Assembly: GCA_902805985.1 (NCBI GenBank)
Contig: CADCUW010000116.1
Span: forward strand, 1 to 7,419
Length of the DNA stretch: 7,419 nt
Source of the DNA: an uncultured Rubrobacteraceae bacterium
GTDB taxonomy: Bacteria > Actinomycetota > Rubrobacteria > Rubrobacterales > Rubrobacteraceae
Direction: 5' to 3'
The notes below the pieces were generated by a model, which did no database searches, was not told the DNA's origin, and saw only the letters and a list, made by a program, of their open reading frames with translations. Positions 1-5,559 of this stretch are shown here, piece by piece (position 1 is the first letter of the stretch; every line of letters begins with the position of its first letter). The translations under genes and the position numbers were made by a program.

Positions 1-317
1 TCCTCATGGGCAAGCAGGGCACCGACATCTTCGGCGAGCGCAGGGGTGATGCCGCAACCTCCGTCCTAGCCGTCATGCGCGGCCTCATAAAGACCGGCCG
101 CCCGCCCGCCATAACCGCCATCCGCGGTGACATAGAGGGCGTCCCCGAGGAGCAGGTCTACGAGGCCTTAGACGCCGTCCAGGCCGCCCACCGCACGGGC
201 CACGGCGCCGCCGACCCGTACAAGAACTTCCGCTGGAACCTCACCCGCAACAACCGCCCGGCCAGGAGGCGCGAATCGTCCCAGATCCTCTCGGGCCTGG
301 ATCGGATGAGGGACTGA
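1..317 (+). CDS. Hypothetical basic protein, probably the 3' part of a gene entering from the left edge
   Basis: I do not recognise this protein. The frame is open from the first complete codon (base 3) to the TGA at 315-317. An ATG lies at 6-8, but the five bases before it are pyrimidine-rich and offer no ribosome site, so the real start is probably outside the window; from the ATG it would be 103 residues. About residues 35-62 (TAIRGDIEGVPEEQVYEALD) read like a helix-turn-helix or winged-helix segment with an acidic loop. The C-terminal 35 residues are basic and rich in Arg and Asn (NLTRNNRPARRRES), as in nucleic-acid-binding tails. GC-rich third positions match sbcDC rather than the AT-richer block that follows, so it belongs to the resident genome. 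It could be the end of a DNA-handling protein once next to sbcDC; that is inference only. Confidence 0.55.
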   Translation, partial: LMGKQGTDIFGERRGDAATSVLAVMRGLIKTGRPPAITAIRGDIEGVPEEQVYEALDAVQAAHRTGHGAADPYKNFRWNLTRNNRPARRRESSQILSGLDRMRD

Positions 318-348
318 CCAAGTGATTTGGATAGGATCTAACAAATAA

Positions 349-376
349 TTCAGTAGTCCGAACGTTGCCATATAAT
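349..376 (+). promoter_or_regulatory. Promoter candidate for the nuclease-antitoxin/toxin pair
   Basis: A perfect TATAAT at 371-376 stands out in GC-rich DNA. A weak -35 (TTCAGT at 349-354, three of six matches to TTGACA) lies 16 bases upstream. Transcription would start near 383, about 33 bases before the GTG start at 416. The hexamer ATAATT occurs twice (345-350 and 372-377). Confidence 0.55.
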
Positions 377-381
377 TGTGG

Positions 382-410
382 TTTCGAAAGGTTGACGTTG
401 AGGACGTGAG
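382..410 (+). promoter_or_regulatory. Possible operator: TTTCGAAA palindrome plus near-tandem GACGT(T)GAG repeat
   Basis: Just after the predicted -10 there is an 8-base perfect palindrome, TTTCGAAA (382-389). It is followed by two adjacent near-identical words, GACGTTGAG (394-402) and GACGTGAG (403-410). Type II toxin-antitoxin operons are usually repressed by the antitoxin or its complex with toxin at repeats overlapping the promoter, so these elements are placed where such an operator is expected. Both are short and could arise by chance. No strong ribosome site is visible; AGG at 401-403 or GTGAG at 406-410 would have to serve. Confidence 0.3.
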
Positions 411-415
411 TAAGA

Positions 416-1105
416 GTGTCGAGTGTAGCCACAACCAGTTTTCAGCGCGTCGGTTCCGTATCCAACGCGCATGTAGGTAGTGATTTTGAGAAGTCCGCCC
501 AAGAGTTGCTGGACTCGCAAGGGTTTCACCTTACGCCATCTTTTGCGCTGCCTGTGGGAATCGGAGAAAAAAAGAAGGAGCATCGCTTCGATCTAGGTTC
601 AGCATCGCCCGAGATTGTGGTGGAGTGCAAGTCTCACAGGTGGACAGCGGGCGGCAACGTCCCGAGTGCGAAGATGACCGTATGGAATGAAGCAATGTAC
701 TACTTTGCCTTAGCGCCCAAGAGCTACCGTAAGATCTTTTTTGTGTTACGCGATTACAGTCCGAAGAAGAAGGAAACACTCGCCCAATATTATGTCCGCA
801 TGTATGACCATCTTGTTCCAGACGAAGTTGAGATATGGGAATTCGATGAAGATAGCAGTGAAGCCACTATCTGGAAGAAAGCCGTAAATAACGATTCTCT
901 CAAGACGGCTTTCGACGCCGCTTCTCGATTGCCTGCAAAGGAACGGGATGCCGTCGCCGAATTGTTACTTGCGGAGATCGCGTCGGAAGAAAAGTGGAAA
1001 GCGTACTTCGCCGAGTCTCAGGACGCTCTGTCATTGCTGACTAGGGAAGCGTTGAACGAACACAAGAGAGGCGAAACGAGGGATCTGGACCCAGAGACAC
1101 TTTGA
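416..1105 (+). CDS. PD-(D/E)XK nuclease-like protein fused to a type II antitoxin domain
   Basis: A 229-residue protein with two recognisable parts. Residues about 18-148 carry a PD-(D/E)XK (restriction-endonuclease-like) signature: an N-terminal helix with E25 (GSDFEKSAQELL), then D59 (HRFDLG) and E70-C-K72 (IVVECKSH). D59, E70 and K72 are the expected metal-binding and catalytic residues. The segment is followed by conserved-looking WTAGGNVPSAK and WNEAMYYF. Residues about 161-229 look like a short RelE/ParE-partner antitoxin: an LPAKERDAVAELLLAEI helix, then EEKWKAYFAESQDALSLL, ending ALNEHKRGETRDLDPETL. The GTG start at 416 is the only ordinary choice, because an in-frame TGA lies at 407-409 and no suitable ATG/GTG/TTG precedes the antitoxin part. 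The gene is AT-richer than its neighbours (27 of 60 bases are G or C at 781-840) and uses several TTA leucine codons, suggesting transfer. It overlaps the toxin gene by 4 bases. Domain calls are by eye; the target and the activity of the nuclease are unknown. Confidence 0.75.
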   Translation: MSSVATTSFQRVGSVSNAHVGSDFEKSAQELLDSQGFHLTPSFALPVGIGEKKKEHRFDLGSASPEIVVECKSHRWTAGGNVPSAKMTVWNEAMYYFALAPKSYRKIFFVLRDYSPKKKETLAQYYVRMYDHLVPDEVEIWEFDEDSSEATIWKKAVNNDSLKTAFDAASRLPAKERDAVAELLLAEIASEEKWKAYFAESQDALSLLTREALNEHKRGETRDLDPETL

Positions 1106-1371
1106 GGTCTAAGACAACCCGTCAGTTTCGGAGCACCTTTTCCCGCCTACCAACAACCATTCAAGACAGAGCGCGAGAAGCTTACCGGCGGTTCGTCGAA
1201 GATCCGAATCATCCAGGACTGAATTTCAAGCCCGTGCGTACGGCAGAGCCGATCTACTCGGTTCGCGTAAGCAGAGATTACAGGGCGCTGGGCATCAAAC
1301 AAGATGACACGATGATCTGGTTCTGGATTGGTTCACACGCCGACTATGACGATTTGCTCTCTCGCATGTAG
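1102..1371 (+). CDS. RelE/ParE-family toxin
   Basis: An 89-residue protein with the layout of RelE/ParE-fold toxins. It has an N-terminal helical pair (RQFRSTFSRLPTTIQDRAREAYRRF), a DPNHPGLNFKPV link, and then a beta-sheet core IYSVRVSRDYRALGIKQDD, MIWFWIGSHADYDDLL. The conserved basic residues R55, R58 and R61 and the C-terminal H79/Y82 (SHADYD) are where this family places its active-site or binding residues. Family members either cut mRNA on the ribosome or poison gyrase; the sequence alone does not decide which. The start is TTG at 1102, whose last two bases form the TGA stop of the upstream gene (TTGA), with only a weak AGAGA (1093-1097) before it. Translation therefore probably depends on coupling to the antitoxin-bearing gene. 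Length is typical for the family and the fold looks complete, so the toxin is likely intact. Confidence 0.82.
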   Translation: MRSKTTRQFRSTFSRLPTTIQDRAREAYRRFVEDPNHPGLNFKPVRTAEPIYSVRVSRDYRALGIKQDDTMIWFWIGSHADYDDLLSRM

Positions 1372-1383
1372 CCATACCGACCC

Positions 1384-1411
1384 GTGAACTGCGAGCAGAT
1401 CCGGCTAGAAT
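1384..1411 (+). promoter_or_regulatory. Promoter candidate for sbcDC
   Basis: TAGAAT at 1406-1411 matches five of six bases of the -10 consensus. GTGAAC at 1384-1389 is a weak -35 (three of six) 16 bases upstream. Transcription would begin near 1418, giving a leader of about 30 bases that contains the AAAGGA ribosome site. No hairpin terminator is evident between the toxin stop (1371) and this site, so read-through from the toxin operon is also possible. Confidence 0.4.
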
Positions 1412-1428
1412 AGCGAGAGCTTCGAAGC

Positions 1429-1436
1429 AGAAAGGA
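1429..1436 (+). promoter_or_regulatory. Ribosome binding site that decides the sbcD start
   Basis: AGAAAGGA at 1429-1436 is the only good Shine-Dalgarno match before the SbcD reading frame. The in-frame codons after it are GAT, CGC, GTC, CGC, ATA, GTC, CGC, ATA, none an ordinary start. The ATA at 1447, ten bases after the motif, is best spaced. Confidence 0.5.
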
Positions 1437-1440
1437 TCGC

Positions 1441-1458
1441 GTCCGCATAGTCCGCATA
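1441..1458 (+). repeat. 9-base perfect tandem duplication at the 5' end of sbcD
   Basis: GTCCGCATA occurs twice back to back (1441-1449 and 1450-1458), in the SbcD frame, encoding Val-Arg-Ile twice. It sits exactly where the start codon should be. With one copy and GTG instead of GTC, the reading would be the familiar M-R-I-A-H-I-S-D-T-H-L start of SbcD. A slipped-strand duplication is the simplest explanation. Confidence 0.6.
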
Positions 1459-2604
1459 GCTCACATCTCGGACACGCATCTCGGGTACTCGCGGTACGCG
1501 CGGCTCGACCCTACGTCGAACCGCAACCAACGGGAGGTCGACGTCCAGGAGGCATACGGGCGGGCGGTCGACGCTATTCTGGAGCGGGACGTGGACGTCG
1601 TGATCCACTCGGGCGACGTCTTCGACTCGGTCAGGCCGGCGACCCACGTGATCATCGGCTTCTTGAAGCAGACGGCCCGTATCACGGCGCGGGCGGGCAT
1701 TCCCTACCTCGTCGCTGCCGGAAACCACGAGACGCCGCGGCTGCGAACGACGACGGCGGCGCTCGAGTACGCGAACCTGGTGAACGTGCATTCGGCGCAC
1801 GGGTTCGAGCTGGACTACTGGTCTGACGAGTTCGATGGGGTAAACGTGGGGGTTACGCTGGTGCCGCACGGGGCGGTGTTCGGGACGGGGGCGGTGATGC
1901 CGGCGCGGGACGCGGACGTGAACATCCTCGTGACGCACGGGCTGGTGCCGGGGCTGGAGACGCGCCAGCACGAGATGGGCGAGGCAAACCTTCAATCCAA
2001 CATGATCTCGGCCCCCTTCGATTACATAGCCCTCGGCCACTACCACGATTTCCACAAGCACAAAGAGAACGCGTACTACGCTGGGGCGACGGAGCGGTTC
2101 GGGTTTGGCGAGGTGGAGTCGAAGTCGGGGTTCGCCGTCGTCGAGTTCGACGGGGGTGGCCTGAGGAGTGTGGAGCACGTGGGTATCGAGACGCGGCCCA
2201 TGATCGACCTGCCAAAGATAAGCGCCCGCGAGATGGACTCGGCCGAGTTGACGACAGAGGTTCAGTCTCGCGTCTCGGATGTGGAGTTGGACGGGGCGAT
2301 CGTGCGGTTGCGGGCCTACGACGTGCGGCGCGGGGTGGCTAGCGGGGTGGACAGGGAGCTCTTGCGGGACCTGCAGCGGCGGTGCCTGAACTTCAGTCTG
2401 GAGATCCACCCTGAGGAGAGCCCCGAGGCGGCGGGCACCGACGGCTCGCCTTCCGCGGTCTTCGGGCCGCTCGGGGAGGAGTTCGCCCAGTTCGTGAACG
2501 CCCGGCGGGAGCGTGGGGAGCTTGAGAAGGCTTTCGCGGAGGAGTTTCTGGAGAAGGGGCGCGGTTATCTGGCGCGGGCGGCGAGCGAGGAGCCGGGCGC
2601 GTGA
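1447..2604 (+). CDS. sbcD: SbcD, nuclease subunit of the SbcCD (Mre11-like) complex
   Basis: SbcD is the metallophosphoesterase subunit of the SbcCD complex, a dsDNA exonuclease and hairpin/ssDNA endonuclease that opens cruciforms and clears blocked ends in the cytoplasm. The five phosphoesterase motifs are present in order, numbered from the ATA at 1447: D9-x-H11 (ISDTHLG), GD57 (HSGDVFD), GNH94E, H164 (LVTHG) and GH198-Y-H200 (ALGHYHDFH). Together they supply all the metal ligands expected of Mre11/SbcD. From ATA 1447 the protein is 385 residues, normal for the family. The start is uncertain: the frame opens after a TAG at 1411-1413, and there is no in-frame ATG, GTG or TTG before the GTG at 1591. 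Starting at 1591 would delete motif I and cannot be right for an active enzyme. I place the start at ATA 1447 because of AAAGGA ten bases upstream. The gene ends in a TGA that overlaps the sbcC GTG. Confidence 0.88.
   Translation: MVRIAHISDTHLGYSRYARLDPTSNRNQREVDVQEAYGRAVDAILERDVDVVIHSGDVFDSVRPATHVIIGFLKQTARITARAGIPYLVAAGNHETPRLRTTTAALEYANLVNVHSAHGFELDYWSDEFDGVNVGVTLVPHGAVFGTGAVMPARDADVNILVTHGLVPGLETRQHEMGEANLQSNMISAPFDYIALGHYHDFHKHKENAYYAGATERFGFGEVESKSGFAVVEFDGGGLRSVEHVGIETRPMIDLPKISAREMDSAELTTEVQSRVSDVELDGAIVRLRAYDVRRGVASGVDRELLRDLQRRCLNFSLEIHPEESPEAAGTDGSPSAVFGPLGEEFAQFVNARRERGELEKAFAEEFLEKGRGYLARAASEEPGA
2587..2592 (+). promoter_or_regulatory. Ribosome binding site of sbcC, inside the sbcD 3' end
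   Basis: GAGGAG at 2587-2592 lies eight bases before the GTG at 2601, inside the last codons of sbcD. It supports the GTG start and the GTGA overlap as the true sbcD/sbcC junction. Confidence 0.6.
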
Positions 2605-5489
2605 TCCTCGAACGCCTCTTCATCCAGAACTACAAACAGTTCCGGGACCCGATGGAGCTCCATCCCCCGGAAGGCGCCATCGGCGTTGTGGGATCTAACG
2701 GGGCCGGCAAGTCAACCCTCTTCGAGAGCATCCTGTGGGCTTTCTTCGGTTCGAGGGGCGGCGGCCCGCGCTTCGCCAACGAGTCTATTCCCTGGAGCGG
2801 CGGTTCGACGAAGGAGCCATCCATCGTGGAGATCACGCTGGCGACAGACGGCGGATCTTACACCGTGCGGCGCCAGTTGAAGGGCGGGGCGACGAGCGCG
2901 GAGGTGCGCGACGGCGAGGACCGTACCATCGTCACGGGAACCTCTGACGTGATCCGGTGGGTCGAGGAGACGCTGCTGGGTATGGACCGGACCGCCTTCG
3001 AGGCGACCTTCTACGCCCGCCAGAAGGAGCTCCGCTTCTTCGCCCAGGACGACGGCATCAGCCGGGTGCGCCGCATCTCGAAGCTCCTCGGTATCGGCGG
3101 CGTCGAGGCGGCCCAGGCCTTGCTGCGCGAAGACCGCAACGCCCTGCGCTCGGAGGCGAGGGTCCTTGAGAAGCGCCTCGCCGAGGCCGACCTCGAGTCT
3201 TTCCAGGCCGAGTTGAAGGCGGCGCGCGAGGCCTGCGAGCGCCTGGAGGGGGAGCTTGAGAAGGTCTCCGAGGAGCTTGGTTCCGCGGAGGAGGAGCTGA
3301 AGTCCGCCCGCGAGGCCCGCCTCTCCCTGGAGTCTTCTTACCGCAAGCACTCGCGCCTTACAGCGGACCTGCGGGCGGCGGAGGCGGAGGGGCGCCGGGC
3401 AGCGGACCGGGTGGCCGAGGACGAGAAGGACCTGGCGGACCTCGCCGCCGCCGAAGAGGAACTCGGGCGCCTGAAGCCCCGGACGGCCAGGTTGCCCGAG
3501 GTTACGGCGGAGCTCGAGAGGCTGGAGGAGGACCGGCGGCGGGCGGAGGAGCGGGACAGGGGCCGCAAGGAGTCCCTGCAAGGCCAGCGGCGCATCTCGG
3601 ACATCGAGGGCGAGGTCTGGGACGTCCTCGAGGAATTGGACGGCGGGGATGGGGAGGTCCTGCCCGGCTTCCACGCCCTCTTCGACCTCGACGGGCAGGA
3701 GCTACTGCGCGAGGCCGTCGCGGTGCTCGACGGCGTCTCCGGTGAGCTGGAGGGGGCCGAGGACCGCTACGAGGAGCTCAGGGAGCTCTCCTCCCGCTAC
3801 AAGAAGCTCGGGGCCGCGATCGAGGAGGAGCGGGCCGCCCGGCGACGCTACGAGGAGACCAGGGACGAGGCGAGGGAGCTTCGGGAGGAGATCGAGGACT
3901 TCTCCGGCGGCGAGGACCTGGAGCGCCGGCAGAAGGACCTGCGCGAGGAGGAGGAGAAGCTCAAAGAGGTCGCCGCGCACCACCGCGGTCGGGCCAACGC
4001 CGACGAGCGCGAGGCCAAGAACGTGGATAAAGCGCGCGAGGCCATAGACAGCGGCGCGGAGGACCACTGCCCCACCTGCCACCGCGGCTTCGAGGGCGGC
4101 GAGCAGGAGGAGATCTCCGACACCCTCAAGCGCCAGGCCGCCTCCCTCCGCCGCCGCGCCGCCGCCGAGACCGCCGAGGCCGAGAAGCTCGCAGCCTCCG
4201 CCGCGGAGACCGCCGAGAAGCTCCAGAGGCTGGAGACGAAGCTCGACCGCTGGCGCGTCCTGCGCGAGACCCTGGCCCGCGTCACGGACCGGACCGCCGA
4301 CCGGCTGGAGACTGCCGAGAACCTGTCCGCAAACCTCCGCGGGCTCCGGGAGGCTCTCGGGGACGCCGAGCCGCCGACCGAACAAGACCTCGAAGCGGCC
4401 CGCGTCCGCCGCGAGCGCCTGCGGGGCGTGCGCGACGCGCGTCCCACCGTGGCGAGCCTCGCGACGGAGCACTCGAAGCTGACGGAGCGTGTGACGGAGT
4501 TGATGGCGCGGCTGAAGGAGTTGGCCGGCCTCTCCTACGACCCAGACGAACACCGCCTCAAAAGGGAAGAGAAAGACGGCCTGGAGCGGGCGCGGGGCCG
4601 CGTCGAGGAGCTGGAGCGGCGGCTGGAGACGCGGGCCGGGGTGGAGGAGGCCCTCGGGGAGGCCAGGGGACGCGTGGAGGAGGCCGGCAAAGACGCCGAG
4701 AAGTTGCGGGCGGAGCTCTCCGCGCTCGGGTTCGACGAGGCGGCCTACGAGGCGACGTCCCAGAGGGTGTCGGCGGCGGAGGAGCGCGCCTCCGGGCTGC
4801 GGGACGCGCGGGAGGGCCTCGGCGGCGACTGGAAGGATGCGGACCACCGCATCGAGCGGGCGACGTCAGAGCTCAAGCGCCTCGACGACGACCGCAAGCT
4901 CGCCAACGAGCGGGCGGCTGCGGCGGCACGCATGGACGAGATGGACGGGCTCTTCACGGAGTTCTTCCGCTCCCTCACAGCCCGGGCGCGCCCGATGCTC
5001 GAAGCCGAGGCGTCCGGGCTCGTGCGCGAGCTCACCGACAGCCGCTACGAGAGCATGGAGTTCGACGAGAACTACCGCGTCAGGTTGCTCGACCGCTTCG
5101 ACGACTCCTACGCCATCGAGCGCTTCTCCGGCGGCGAGGCCGACGTCGCGAGCCTCTCGGCCAGGGTCGCCCTCAGCAGGCTCGTCGCCGCGCGCGGCGG
5201 GAACACTTTAGGGTTCCTCGTGCTCGACGAGGTCTTCGGGAGCCTCGATGCGGGGAGGCGCAACAACGTCTTGCTGGCGCTGGAGCGGCTCAAGCGCTCC
5301 TTCGGCCAGATCTTCATAATAAGCCACGTCGGCGAGGTGCAGGAGTCGGCCCTAGTGGACGAGGTCTGGATGATCGAGGAGGACGAGGAGGGCAAGAGCC
5401 TCGTCAGGCGGATGGACGCCTTCGGCAGTTCGCCGGAGCCGCTGCTGGAGGCCGGGGCCCTCGGCGCCGACGGGCTCCATACGGAGTAA
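2601..5489 (+). CDS. sbcC: SbcC, ATPase subunit of the SbcCD (Rad50-like) complex
   Basis: SbcC is the SMC/Rad50-type ATPase that clamps DNA and gates the SbcD nuclease. The 962-residue protein has every expected part. Walker A is GSNGAGKST (31-39, K37), and the Q-loop glutamine is Q141 (FYARQKEL). A long Glu/Arg/Ala-rich coiled coil runs from about 165 to 815 and is interrupted near its middle by the zinc hook C490-P-T-C493. The ABC signature is FSGGE (842-846), Walker B is LVLDE (D876, E877), the D-loop is GSLD (D883) and the H-loop is IISHV (H909). It starts with GTG at 2601, overlapping the sbcD stop by four bases and preceded by GAGGAG, so the two subunits are translationally coupled. 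The length is somewhat shorter than the roughly 1,050 residues of E. coli SbcC, attributable to a shorter coil. No frame break is seen, and transcription ends at the hairpin immediately after the stop. Confidence 0.95.
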   Translation: MILERLFIQNYKQFRDPMELHPPEGAIGVVGSNGAGKSTLFESILWAFFGSRGGGPRFANESIPWSGGSTKEPSIVEITLATDGGSYTVRRQLKGGATSAEVRDGEDRTIVTGTSDVIRWVEETLLGMDRTAFEATFYARQKELRFFAQDDGISRVRRISKLLGIGGVEAAQALLREDRNALRSEARVLEKRLAEADLESFQAELKAAREACERLEGELEKVSEELGSAEEELKSAREARLSLESSYRKHSRLTADLRAAEAEGRRAADRVAEDEKDLADLAAAEEELGRLKPRTARLPEVTAELERLEEDRRRAEERDRGRKESLQGQRRISDIEGEVWDVLEELDGGDGEVLPGFHALFDLDGQELLREAVAVLDGVSGELEGAEDRYEELRELSSRYKKLGAAIEEERAARRRYEETRDEARELREEIEDFSGGEDLERRQKDLREEEEKLKEVAAHHRGRANADEREAKNVDKAREAIDSGAEDHCPTCHRGFEGGEQEEISDTLKRQAASLRRRAAAETAEAEKLAASAAETAEKLQRLETKLDRWRVLRETLARVTDRTADRLETAENLSANLRGLREALGDAEPPTEQDLEAARVRRERLRGVRDARPTVASLATEHSKLTERVTELMARLKELAGLSYDPDEHRLKREEKDGLERARGRVEELERRLETRAGVEEALGEARGRVEEAGKDAEKLRAELSALGFDEAAYEATSQRVSAAEERASGLRDAREGLGGDWKDADHRIERATSELKRLDDDRKLANERAAAAARMDEMDGLFTEFFRSLTARARPMLEAEASGLVRELTDSRYESMEFDENYRVRLLDRFDDSYAIERFSGGEADVASLSARVALSRLVAARGGNTLGFLVLDEVFGSLDAGRRNNVLLALERLKRSFGQIFIISHVGEVQESALVDEVWMIEEDEEGKSLVRRMDAFGSSPEPLLEAGALGADGLHTE

Positions 5490-5528
5490 AGTGCCCCGTG
5501 GAGGCCAGAAGCCTCCGCGGGGCACTTT
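5488..5528. terminator. Bidirectional intrinsic terminator between convergent sbcC and protease genes
   Basis: Arms of 18 bases (5488-5505 and 5511-5528) flank the loop CAGAA. They pair fully apart from one G-U wobble. The stem starts with AAA and ends with TTT, so a short U tract follows on either strand. The left arm overlaps the last two bases of the sbcC TAA stop. The hairpin sits between two genes transcribed toward each other and can serve both. Confidence 0.88.
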
Positions 5529-5559
5529 ACCTAAGAATGGCCCGTTCTATCCTGGACTG

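Noticed and set aside
318..330. CCAA...TTGG hairpin after the first gene as a terminator
   Set aside because: The stem has only four pairs and no U tract follows.
392..397. TTGACG as a -35 element
   Set aside because: No -10-like sequence lies 16-18 bases downstream; the spacing runs into the coding start.
1384..1413. GTG at 1384 as an sbcD start, with TAG 1411 as a nonsense mutation
   Set aside because: The encoded leader does not resemble the SbcD N-terminus, the TAG overlaps a good -10-like TAGAAT, and the ribosome site lies downstream of it.
1405..2409. Long open frame on the minus strand opposite sbcD
   Set aside because: It lies entirely over the sbcD frame, is extremely rich in Arg/Val/His/Pro in the way GC-rich antisense frames are, and has no recognisable domain.
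1591..2604. sbcD starting at GTG 1591
   Set aside because: This start discards the DTH motif and about 48 conserved residues encoded in the same open frame upstream.
4140..4200. GCC-rich repetitive stretch in sbcC as a DNA repeat
   Set aside because: It is ordinary Ala/Glu/Arg coiled-coil coding sequence in GC-rich DNA, without a regular repeat unit.
2712..4847. Two long minus-strand open frames opposite sbcC
   Set aside because: They mirror the GC-rich coiled-coil codons of sbcC (Leu/Arg/Gly-rich repeats) and have no motifs or ribosome sites; sbcC itself has all its motifs.
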